The notes below the pieces were generated by a model that saw nothing but the letters and a program-made list of their open reading frames with translations, had not been told where the DNA came from and did not search any database. From Acetobacteraceae bacterium (lineage in GTDB: Bacteria; Pseudomonadota; Alphaproteobacteria; Acetobacterales; Acetobacteraceae), in contig CANJXD010000196.1 in NCBI GenBank assembly GCA_947478535.1, positions 1 through 9,515 on the forward strand: a stretch of 9,515 bases of DNA. The letters run 5' to 3'. Numbering within the stretch: the stretch's first letter is position 1; each line of letters begins with the position of its first letter. The translations under genes were made by a program, and so were the position numbers. This document shows positions 1 to 6,341 of the stretch, in pieces.

Positions 1-903
1 AACAGGGAACAACGCGTCGATCAGGTAGAGCGCCGCCGCGCTGACCGCCATGGCGAGGGCACCGCCGGTGATCAACGCCTCCGCCGCCACGCCGCGCCGC
101 ATCAGCACCCCGGCCAGCAGATTGCCCGCGGCATTGGCCAGCGCCGCCAGGGCGGCCGCAGCGCCCGCCAGCCCCGTGCCGGCACCGAGCGATTCGAGCC
201 GGGCGGGCAGGAAGGCGGCGATGCCGAAATAGATGACGTTATAGGCCCCGAAGGCCAGCGCGACCTGCAAGGGCCGCCTTGCCGCGACCAGCGCCCGCCA
301 TTGCCGCCCCATCGGCAGGAAGGCGCCGGAGGGCGCGGGTGGGGCCTGGGGCACGATGCGCCAGCAGGCCAGCGTCGCCAGCGCCAGCAACGCGGCGAGG
401 CCCATCCAGGGCATGCGCCAGCCGAAGCCCGCCACCAGCGGGCCGGTCAGCAAGCCGAGCGCGATGCCGGCGGGCATGTAGCTGCCCCAGATCGCCATGG
501 CCGCCGCCCGGTCCCGTGGCGCGGCGAGGCCTGCGACGAGGCCGGGACCGGCCACCGTCACCAGTAGGAATCCCGCGCCTTCCACGACGCGGGCGGCCAT
601 CAGCCAGGGCAGGCCAGGCGCCAGCGCGGCGGCGAAGGCAGCGACGGCACCGAGGCCAAGGCCGATCAGCAGCGCGCGATTGGCGCCGATCCTCCCGGCG
701 GCCATGCCGATGGCAAGCCCGCCAAGCGCCGCCATCAGCGCGAAGACGGAAACCAGCAGCGCCGCCCCGGCAAGGCCCAGGCCGAATTCGGCGCCGATGG
801 TCGTCATCGCCGCCGGCACCTTGCCGATCTGCGCCGCCCCCAGCACCCCGCCGGCAAGCAGGGTAAGGATCGGCGCCCAACGGGTGCGGGTAGGCTCGGT
901 CAG
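1..903 (-). CDS. MFS transporter, 3' end outside the window
   Basis: This is an inner-membrane major facilitator superfamily exporter or importer; the substrate cannot be read from the sequence. The frame is open for 301 codons and runs off the left edge, so about three quarters of a usual 390-400 residue carrier is visible. Counting from the CTG at 903-901, hydrophobic helices alternate with short loops. An MFS motif-A-like loop lies between TM2 and TM3 (G66, G70, R71, G73, R76). The R-x-x-E-G-x-G segment at 105-111 fits TM4, and G161-W162-R163 is the usual TM5/6 loop. The sequence has no ATG, GTG or TTG able to give a complete TM1. The first in-frame ATG (M33) would delete TM1. CTG at 903-901, overlapping the upstream VOC stop as CTGA, is the best start. 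The family call is firm, the start is inferred. Confidence 0.88.
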   Translation of the reverse strand, partial: MTEPTRTRWAPILTLLAGGVLGAAQIGKVPAAMTTIGAEFGLGLAGAALLVSVFALMAALGGLAIGMAAGRIGANRALLIGLGLGAVAAFAAALAPGLPWLMAARVVEGAGFLLVTVAGPGLVAGLAAPRDRAAAMAIWGSYMPAGIALGLLTGPLVAGFGWRMPWMGLAALLALATLACWRIVPQAPPAPSGAFLPMGRQWRALVAARRPLQVALAFGAYNVIYFGIAAFLPARLESLGAGTGLAGAAAALAALANAAGNLLAGVLMRRGVAAEALITGGALAMAVSAAALYLIDALFPV

Positions 904-1283
904 CCCTTGCGCTCGATCAGTTCGACCCGCGCCCCATCCGGCGCAGCGAAGAAGGCGATGCGGACCCCGGGGCGGGCTTCCCGCGGGCCATCGAGCAGGG
1001 CGACGCCCTTGGCCGTCAGGTCCGCGACGGCGGCGTCCATGTCGGAGACCGTCAGGCCGATATGCTCCAGGCCAAGGAAGGGCGGCGCCGGCGGCGCGCC
1101 AGTGCCGGCGGGCACTTCCTCGATGAAGAAGGGCAGGCCCGTCAGGTCCAGCACCAGGCGGAGCTTGCCGCCGATGGTGACGCGGGCCTTGATGGTGGCG
1201 CCGAAGGCCGAGACATAGAAGGCCGCTGCGGCTTCCGGGTCCAGGCTGCGGAGGTGGAGGTGGTCGAAGCTGTATTGGGTCAT
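900..1283 (-). CDS. VOC/glyoxalase-fold protein
   Basis: This is a vicinal-oxygen-chelate superfamily protein of 127 residues from the chosen start, the usual size for a small glyoxalase, dioxygenase or drug-binding protein. It has two beta-alpha-beta-beta-beta modules. The first starts at F6-D7-H8-L9-H10, with the D-P-E-A-A-A-A-F-Y helix at 15-23. The second starts at L73-H74-I75, and A120-E121-L122 is the closing strand. H8, H74 and E121 occupy the usual metal-ligand positions, so a metal-dependent activity is possible. The substrate is unknown. Starts at 1292 and 1328 are also in frame. I chose 1283 because homologues begin a few residues before the first His; none of the three has a strong Shine-Dalgarno. 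The stop overlaps the CTG start of the MFS gene, so the two are translationally coupled and probably act on the same compound. The gene is divergent from the TetR gene. Confidence 0.85.
   Translation of the reverse strand: MTQYSFDHLHLRSLDPEAAAAFYVSAFGATIKARVTIGGKLRLVLDLTGLPFFIEEVPAGTGAPPAPPFLGLEHIGLTVSDMDAAVADLTAKGVALLDGPREARPGVRIAFFAAPDGARVELIERKG
901..903 (-). promoter_or_regulatory. Probable CTG start codon of the MFS gene
   Basis: On the minus strand the VOC stop TGA (902-900) overlaps CTG (903-901), the first codon in frame with the MFS protein. A purine run, AAGGG, ends at 904, directly against the CTG. No ATG, GTG or TTG in the MFS frame lies nearby upstream. The geometry copies the common ATGA stop-start overlap with CTG replacing ATG, which suggests initiation by terminating ribosomes. 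A base error or mutation in an original ATG is the alternative. Confidence 0.45.
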
Positions 1284-1348
1284 GCGTGGCATGCTCGCGC
1301 ATTCCCGCGAGTCGCGCCATGGGATCACGTTAGGGAAGGATGGAATTC

Positions 1349-1377
1349 TGATGATTGATGGATTATATCAGTCATCA
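1349..1377. promoter_or_regulatory. Palindromic operator between VOC and TetR genes
   Basis: TGATGATTGAT (1349-1359) and ATCAGTCATCA (1367-1377) form an inverted repeat with 11-bp arms, one mismatch and a 7-bp spacer. The right arm ends on the A of the TetR start codon. The site lies in a notably AT-rich island in otherwise very GC-rich DNA. A TetR dimer bound here would cover the regulator's own start and the minus-strand TATAAT at 1362-1367. Both autorepression and control of the divergent VOC-MFS genes follow naturally. Binding is inferred from position and symmetry. Confidence 0.65.
1362..1367 (-). promoter_or_regulatory. Candidate -10 element for the VOC-MFS transcript
   Basis: The reverse complement of 1362-1367 is TATAAT, a perfect sigma-70 -10 hexamer. 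It points towards the VOC gene and would give a leader of roughly 70 nt. No good -35 hexamer lies at the right distance (the reverse complement of 1385-1390 is TCGGGC), so an activator or an extended contact may be needed. The element sits in the centre of the palindrome. Confidence 0.35.
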
Positions 1378-2003
1378 TGAATACGCCCGATACCCCCGCC
1401 CGCCGTGGTGCCGATCCCGCGGAAACCCGCCGCCGGATCGAGGATACCGCCGAGGCGCTGTTCCGTTCCATGGGCTACCAGAAGACGGCAGTGGCCGATA
1501 TCGCCCGCGAGCTCGGCATGTCGCCGGCCAATATCTATCGCTTCTATCCCTCCAAATCCGCGATCAACGAGGCGATCGCCGCCCGGATGCTGGATGGCGT
1601 GGAGGCGGAGCTCTGGGCCATCGCGCGCGGCGCGGGGGCGCCGCCGGACCGCCTCAGGGCCCTGCTGACGACACTGCACCAGCGGCATCTCGCGCTGTTT
1701 TTCACGGAAAAGCGGCTGCATGACTTGGTGACGGCGGCGATGGCCGAGCATTGGGGCGTGGTCGAGCGCTTCATCCATGCCGTGCAGACCGCGATGCGGC
1801 ATGTGCTGATGGACGGCCAGGCGAGTGGCGATTTCGCCAAGGACGACGCCGAGGCGACGGCGGTGTCCCTCAAGCGGGCGATCCTCGCCTTCGTGCACCC
1901 CGTGATGATCGCCGAATGTATCGAGCGCGGAGAGACCGAGGAGCAGATCGGCCAGGAGTTGGACGCGCTGATCACGCTGCTGCTCCGGGGTCTACGCGCG
2001 TGA
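1377..2003 (+). CDS. TetR-family transcriptional regulator
   Basis: This is a 208-residue one-component repressor of the TetR family, the usual length. The N-terminal DNA-binding domain spans about residues 15-62. It has helix 1 (R18-F29), the G-Y-x-K-T-A-V segment at 33-39, and a helix-turn-helix at D41-F56 (I-A-R-E-L-G-M-S-P-A-N-I-Y-R-F-Y). K60 follows in the typical Y-P-S-K-S turn. The remaining alpha-helical region is the dimerisation and ligand-binding domain; its ligand cannot be predicted. The ATG at 1377 gives a normal N-terminus, and no in-frame upstream start is needed. No Shine-Dalgarno precedes it, so the mRNA may be leaderless. The gene lies between a divergent VOC-MFS pair and a co-directional RND efflux pair. 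Related inverted repeats on both sides make it the likely local regulator of efflux. Confidence 0.93.
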   Translation: MNTPDTPARRGADPAETRRRIEDTAEALFRSMGYQKTAVADIARELGMSPANIYRFYPSKSAINEAIAARMLDGVEAELWAIARGAGAPPDRLRALLTTLHQRHLALFFTEKRLHDLVTAAMAEHWGVVERFIHAVQTAMRHVLMDGQASGDFAKDDAEATAVSLKRAILAFVHPVMIAECIERGETEEQIGQELDALITLLLRGLRA

Positions 2004-2010
2004 CGAATAC

Positions 2011-2040
2011 TGATTGACGATTATTGACTTTCGTCAGTCG
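2011..2040. promoter_or_regulatory. Second operator-like inverted repeat, before the RND pair
   Basis: TGATTGACGA (2011-2020) and TCGTCAGTCG (2031-2040) form an inverted repeat (8 of 10 positions, inner six perfect) with a 10-bp spacer. A further TGACGA copy lies at 2001-2006, over the TetR stop. Positions 2011-2024 match 1352-1366 of the first palindrome except for one substitution and one inserted base. Both sites contain TCAGTC on the right. A possible -35 (TTGACT, 2024-2029) lies in the spacer, with a weak -10 candidate around 2046-2051. The half-site spacing differs from the first site, so the exact binding register is uncertain. Confidence 0.55.
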
Positions 2041-2053
2041 AAGGCGATATGCA

Positions 2054-2078
2054 GGGCTTCCCCGTCGGGGGAAGGCCC
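2054..2078 (+). promoter_or_regulatory. Leader hairpin enclosing the Shine-Dalgarno of the adaptor gene
   Basis: CTTCCCC (2057-2063) pairs with GGGGAAG (2068-2074) around a GTCG loop. The stem extends by GGG (2054-2056) with CCC (2076-2078) across a one-base bulge, G2075. The unusually strong Shine-Dalgarno GGGGGAAGG (2067-2075), 6 nt before the ATG at 2082, is almost wholly inside the 3' arm. The structure would mask the ribosome site unless it is opened. Pairing is read by eye; no folding energy was computed. Confidence 0.5.
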
Positions 2079-2081
2079 CTC

Positions 2082-3182
2082 ATGTCCGTCGCTTCGCGCC
2101 GCGCCGCCCTGCTGCTCCTCACCCTGCCTTTGGCCGCCTGCCGGCTCGATACCCAGGCCGCCGAACCGCCTGCCGCGCCGGCCGCCCGGGCCGTGCAGGT
2201 GGCGGAGGTGCGGCTTTCCTCCGGGGACCAGGCCAGCGCCCATACCGGCGTGGTCCGCGCGCGGCGGGAAGTGGATGTGGCGTTCCGGGCCGGCGGGCGG
2301 ATCGCGACGCGGCTGGTCGAGGTGGGGGAGCGTGTCGCGGCCGGGCAGCCCCTCGCGACGCTGGACCCCGCCGATCTCGGCCTGGCGCTGCGCGCGGCGG
2401 AGGCCGATCTCGCCGCGGCGGAAGCGCAGTCCCGCCAAGCCGGGAATGACGCGGGGCGGTCCCGCCAGCTTCTGGCCGCCGGGCATGTCGCGGCCTCCTA
2501 TGACGACCAGCGCGTGGCGGCGGCGCGGGCGGCGGCGGAACGGGTGGCCTCGGCCCGGGCGGGGCTGGAATTGGCGCGCAACCGGCTGTCCTACACGACG
2601 CTGACCGCCCCCTCCCCCGGCTTCGTGACGGCGCTACTGGCGGAGGCGGGACAGGTGGTGCCGGAAGGCCAGGCGGTGCTGCGCATCGCCGATCCGGCGG
2701 AGCGGGAACTGGTGGTGCGGGTGCCGGAATCGGCCCTGCCGGACCTCGCCGGCGCGCGGGCAGAGGCGCGCTTCTGGGCGCGGCCGGATGTGCCGCTGGC
2801 GACGACGGTCCGGGAGATCGCCCCCCAGGCCGATGCGGTGCTGCGGACCTATGCCGTGCGCTTCGCCCTGCCGGCGGCGCCGGACTGGGTGGCGCTCGGC
2901 ATGACGGGCACGGTGCGGCTGGTGCGGGAGGGCGTGCCGGCGGCAACCCTGCCGCTCTCCGCCCTGCATGATCGCGGCCAGGGGCCGATGGTGTGGCGGG
3001 TACGCGACGGTGGCGGGATCGAGGCGGTGCCAGTCGGCATCCGGGCGATCAGCGAACAGACGGTGGAACTGACGGGCGCGCTGGGCCCCGGCGATCGCAT
3101 CGTCGCCATGGGGCCGCAAGTGCTGGACCCCGCGAGCCGTGTCCGCATCGTCCAGACGCGGCTTGCCGCGACCCTGCGCTGA
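2082..3182 (+). CDS. RND efflux periplasmic adaptor (membrane fusion protein), lipoprotein
   Basis: This is the periplasmic adaptor of a tripartite RND pump, linking the inner-membrane permease to an outer-membrane channel. I start it at ATG 2082 (366 residues) rather than 2049. The later start has the strong Shine-Dalgarno, and it exposes a lipoprotein signal with a hydrophobic core (A9-L17) and lipobox L17-A18-A19-C20. Mature domains in order: a barrel-sandwich (lipoyl-like) half at about 57-95 (V-G-E-R-V-A-A-G-Q-P-L); an Ala/Arg/Glu-rich alpha-helical hairpin at about 97-167; and the second lipoyl half at about 172-205 (L-T-A-P-S-P-G-F-V). The beta-barrel spans about 206-285 and the membrane-proximal domain about 286-358. 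The permease start follows the stop by 10 nt, so the two are one operon. The substrate is unknown; multidrug or solvent export is typical. Confidence 0.93.
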   Translation: MSVASRRAALLLLTLPLAACRLDTQAAEPPAAPAARAVQVAEVRLSSGDQASAHTGVVRARREVDVAFRAGGRIATRLVEVGERVAAGQPLATLDPADLGLALRAAEADLAAAEAQSRQAGNDAGRSRQLLAAGHVAASYDDQRVAAARAAAERVASARAGLELARNRLSYTTLTAPSPGFVTALLAEAGQVVPEGQAVLRIADPAERELVVRVPESALPDLAGARAEARFWARPDVPLATTVREIAPQADAVLRTYAVRFALPAAPDWVALGMTGTVRLVREGVPAATLPLSALHDRGQGPMVWRVRDGGGIEAVPVGIRAISEQTVELTGALGPGDRIVAMGPQVLDPASRVRIVQTRLAATLR

Positions 3183-3185
3183 GGG
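3181..3185 (+). promoter_or_regulatory. Ribosome binding site deciding the RND permease start
   Basis: GAGGG begins on the adaptor stop codon and lies 7 nt before ATG 3193. This supports 3193 over the longer in-frame ATG at 3139, which lies inside the adaptor gene and would add 18 non-hydrophobic residues. Confidence 0.6.
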
Positions 3186-3192
3186 CGCGGCG

Positions 3193-6100
3193 ATGGACCG
3201 CTTCAACCTTTCCGCCTGGGGTGTCCGCAACGGGGCGCTGACGCTGTTCGCCATCCTCCTGCTCGCGGTGATGGGCGCGGGGGCCTATCTCCGGCTCGGC
3301 CGGGCGGAGGACCCGTCCTTCACCCTCAAGGTCATGGTGGTCACCGCCTCCTGGCACGGGGCGACGGCCGCCGAGATGCAGGCGCAGGTCGCGGACCGGA
3401 TCGAAAGCCGGTTGCAGGACCTCGCCTGGCTCGATCGCGTCGAGACCTTCGTGCGGCCGGGCACCAGCGTGACAACCGTGCTGCTGCGGGACACGACGCC
3501 GCCGCGGGAGGTGCCGGCGCTGTGGTACCAGGTGCGGAAGAAGGTGGGGGATATCGCGGGCAGCCTGCCCGCCGGGGTGCGCGGTCCCTTCTTCAACGAC
3601 GAATACTCGGACGTCTATTCCGCCGTTTATGCCCTGACCGGCTCCTCCCCGACCGGGTCTGAGAACCCCGAACTCGTTCGCCAAGCGGAAGCGATCCGCC
3701 TGCGCCTGCTGCGGATCACCGGCGTCGAGAAGGTGGCGATCCAGGGCGAGATCGACCAGCGCATCCATGTCGAGGCGAGCCATGCCCGCATGGCGACGCT
3801 CGGCATCCAGCCCTCCGCGGTGGTGGAGGCCTTGGCGCGCCACAATCCGGTGGCGCCGGCCGGCGTCGTGGAAACAGGGGCGACGCGGGTGCATCTGCGC
3901 CTCGGCGGTGGGCTCGATGGGCTGGCGGCGATCCGGGACGTTCCGGTTTCCACCACGGAGGGGCGGACCATCCGCCTCGGCGATATCGCGACGGTGACGC
4001 GCGGGCTGGCGGACCCGCCCTCGGCCGCGGTGTTCCACGAAGGCGCGGGCGCCATCATTCTCGGCGTGGTGAAGCAGCGCGGCTTCAATGTGCTGAACCT
4101 CGGGGCGTCGCTCGCCGCGGACATGGCGGCGATCCAGGCGGGGCTGCCGGCCGGGCTCACGCTCCATCGCATCGCCGACCAGCCGGCGATCGTGGCCGAC
4201 AGCGTCGGGGAATTCCTGCTGAAATTCGCCGCGGCCCTCGGCGTGGTGCTGGTGGTGTCGTTCCTCTCGCTCGGGTTCCGGGCGGGGGTGATCGTGGCGC
4301 TCTCGGTGCCGCTGACGCTCGCCTGCGTGTTTCTCGCGATGCTGTATTGGGGGATGGAGCTGGAGCGGATTTCGCTCGGCGCGCTGATCCTCTCGCTCGG
4401 CCTGCTGGTGGATGACGCGATCATCGCGATCGAGGCGATGGTGGTGAAGCTTGAGCAAGGCTGGGACCGCGCCCGGGCCGCCGCCTTCGCCTGGGGCAAT
4501 ACGGCCGGGCCGATGCTGGCGGGCACGCTGGTGACGATGGCGGGGTTCATCCCGGTGGGCTTCGCGGCCTCGACCTCCGGCGAGTATGCCGGGGGCATCT
4601 TCTGGGTAGTGGGTGCCGCGCTGCTGGCGAGCTGGCTGGTCGCGGTGTGGTTCACGCCCTGGCTCGGCGTGGCGCTGCTGCCCACGGCGAAGCCCAATGC
4701 GGCACATCATGTATCCTATGATGGCCGTGGCTACCGGGCCTTGCGGCGCGTCGTCGCCTGGCGTGTCGATCATCGCGTGGTGGTGCTGGGCCTCGCGCTG
4801 CTGGTGCTCGTGGCCGGCTTCGCGGGCATGGGGCGTACGCGGCAGCAATTCTTCCCCACCTCCTCCCGCCTCGAATTGCTGGTGGATGTGAACCTGCGCC
4901 AGGGCGCGGGCTTCGCGGCGACGCGGGCAGCCCTCGCCGCGGTGGCGGAGAGGGTGAAGGACGATCCGGACGCCGAGACCTGGACCGAGTATGTCGGCGC
5001 CGGCGCACCGCGCTTCTTCCTGGCGCTGAACCCGGACCTGCCGAATGAAAGCTTCGGCAAGCTGGTGGTGCAGGCCCGCGACGTGCCGGCGCGCGAACGC
5101 CTGCGCGAGAGGCTGCTGGCCTTCGCGGAATCAGCTGCCGTGCCCGAAGCGCGCATCCGCGTCTCCCGCCTCGATTTCGGGCCGCCGGTCGGCTTTCCCG
5201 TGCAGTTCCGGGTGATGGGCGGCGATGCGGACCTGCTTCGCACGGCCGCCGAACAGGCGATGGCGGCGCTGCGGGCGGTGCCGGGCACGCGGGATGTGCA
5301 GCTCGCCTGGGGCGAACGCGCGCCATCCCTGCGCCTGGTGCTGGATGCGGCGCGCGTCGCGCAGCTCGGCCTTTCGCCGCAGGGGGTCGCGCAATCCCTG
5401 CAATCCCTGCTCTCCGGCGTCACGGCGACGCAACTGCGGGAGGGGGACCGGATGGTGGATGTCGTGCTGCGGGCGCCGCTGGCGGAACGCGGCGCGCTGG
5501 GCGAACTCGGCGACCTCACCATCGTCACGGCGCAGGGCAGCGTGCCGCTGGCGCAGATCGCGCGGCTGGAGCCGGTGATGGAGGAGCCGATCCTGTGGCG
5601 CCGCAACCGCGAGCCCTTCCTGACCGTGCGCGCCGAAGTGGCACCGGGGCTGCAGGCGCCGGATGTGACGGCGGCGGCGCTGCCGGCGATGCTGGCGCTG
5701 TCCGCCAGCCTGCCGCCGGGGATGCGGATCGAGGCCGGTGGCGCGGCGGAGGAAGCGGGCAAGGCGAATGCCAGCCTGTTCGCGCTGTTCCCGGTGATGG
5801 TCGCGGTGATGCTGGTGATCCTGATGGTGCAGTTGCGCCATGCCGGGCGCGTCGCGCTGGTGGTGGCGACGGCGCCGCTCGGCATTCCCGGCGCCGCGGC
5901 GGCGCTGCTGGTGATGGACCAGCCCTTCGGCTTCGTCGCCCTGCTGGGCGTGATCGCGCTGGCGGGGATGGTGATGCGCAACACGCTGATCCTGGTGGAC
6001 CAGGTGCGGCAGGACCTGGAAGCCGGGATGGCACTGCGGGGCGCCATCATCGAAAGCACGGTGCGCCGCGCGCGCCCGGTGCTGCTGACCGGGCTCGCCG

Positions 6101-6291
6101 CCGTGCTCGCCTTCATCCCGCTGACATTGTCGGTGTTCTGGGGACCGATGGCGGTGGCGATGATCGGCGGGCTTGCGCTTGGCACGGTGGCGACGCTGGT
6201 GGTGGTGCCGGCGCTCCACGCGGTGGCGTTGCCGCGCCGTCGTGTGACCGGAACCTTGCCGCACGGCGTCGCGGCGGCCCCTGCGGAGTAG
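3193..6291 (+). CDS. RND efflux permease (AcrB/HAE-type)
   Basis: This is the inner-membrane proton antiporter of a tripartite efflux pump: 1032 residues, the full length for AcrB-like permeases. TM1 lies at about 13-32, followed by the G-R-A-E-D-P-S-F-T signature (36-44) of the permease subgroup that includes TriC-like pumps. Two large periplasmic loops (about 35-335 and 555-860) flank the TM blocks. TM2-6 occupy about 340-500, TM7 about 528-548 and TM8-12 about 862-1015. The TM4 motif G-L-L-V-D-D puts the proton-relay aspartates at 407 and 408, the same numbers as in E. coli AcrB. In TM10 the segment V-M-R-N-T-L-I-L-V-D places R929 at the usual lysine position. I see no frameshift or internal stop. 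No outer-membrane channel gene follows. Substrate is not predictable. Confidence 0.96.
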   Translation: MDRFNLSAWGVRNGALTLFAILLLAVMGAGAYLRLGRAEDPSFTLKVMVVTASWHGATAAEMQAQVADRIESRLQDLAWLDRVETFVRPGTSVTTVLLRDTTPPREVPALWYQVRKKVGDIAGSLPAGVRGPFFNDEYSDVYSAVYALTGSSPTGSENPELVRQAEAIRLRLLRITGVEKVAIQGEIDQRIHVEASHARMATLGIQPSAVVEALARHNPVAPAGVVETGATRVHLRLGGGLDGLAAIRDVPVSTTEGRTIRLGDIATVTRGLADPPSAAVFHEGAGAIILGVVKQRGFNVLNLGASLAADMAAIQAGLPAGLTLHRIADQPAIVADSVGEFLLKFAAALGVVLVVSFLSLGFRAGVIVALSVPLTLACVFLAMLYWGMELERISLGALILSLGLLVDDAIIAIEAMVVKLEQGWDRARAAAFAWGNTAGPMLAGTLVTMAGFIPVGFAASTSGEYAGGIFWVVGAALLASWLVAVWFTPWLGVALLPTAKPNAAHHVSYDGRGYRALRRVVAWRVDHRVVVLGLALLVLVAGFAGMGRTRQQFFPTSSRLELLVDVNLRQGAGFAATRAALAAVAERVKDDPDAETWTEYVGAGAPRFFLALNPDLPNESFGKLVVQARDVPARERLRERLLAFAESAAVPEARIRVSRLDFGPPVGFPVQFRVMGGDADLLRTAAEQAMAALRAVPGTRDVQLAWGERAPSLRLVLDAARVAQLGLSPQGVAQSLQSLLSGVTATQLREGDRMVDVVLRAPLAERGALGELGDLTIVTAQGSVPLAQIARLEPVMEEPILWRRNREPFLTVRAEVAPGLQAPDVTAAALPAMLALSASLPPGMRIEAGGAAEEAGKANASLFALFPVMVAVMLVILMVQLRHAGRVALVVATAPLGIPGAAAALLVMDQPFGFVALLGVIALAGMVMRNTLILVDQVRQDLEAGMALRGAIIESTVRRARPVLLTGLAAVLAFIPLTLSVFWGPMAVAMIGGLALGTVATLVVVPALHAVALPRRRVTGTLPHGVAAAPAE

Positions 6292-6310
6292 GATTTGGGG
6301 GGGCGTTCGG

Positions 6311-6316
6311 CTATAC
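6311..6316 (+). promoter_or_regulatory. Weak -10-like element before the FAD oxidoreductase
   Basis: The 50-bp gap after the permease contains CTATAC, the only AT-rich word in it, about 26 bp before the next ATG. No convincing -35 is present. The gap shows no terminator hairpin with a T run, so read-through from the RND operon is equally possible. Confidence 0.25.
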
Positions 6317-6341
6317 CGCGCGGCATGCGGAATGACGCGCG

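Noticed and set aside
239..880. 213-codon minus-strand frame beginning with ATG within the MFS region
   Set aside because: It is one base out of frame with the hydrophobic MFS sequence and encodes an Arg/Gly-rich product. The MFS frame itself is open from 903 to 1 but lacks an ATG.
279..1126. Overlapping plus-strand frames opposite the MFS and VOC genes
   Set aside because: Low-complexity Arg/Ala/Pro translations with no ribosome sites; antisense shadows.
2049..2051. Earlier ATG for the RND adaptor
   Set aside because: It has no good ribosome site and would bury the lipoprotein signal behind eleven extra residues. ATG 2082 has both a strong ribosome site and a normal signal peptide.
3049..4848. 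599-codon minus-strand frame antisense to adaptor and permease
   Set aside because: The composition (Arg, His, Gln, Pro) is a shadow of codon bias on the other strand, and the plus-strand permease is unmistakable.
6332..6334. ATG ten bases before the flavoprotein start
   Set aside because: It is out of frame with the Rossmann motif and opens only a short Arg/Ala-rich frame.
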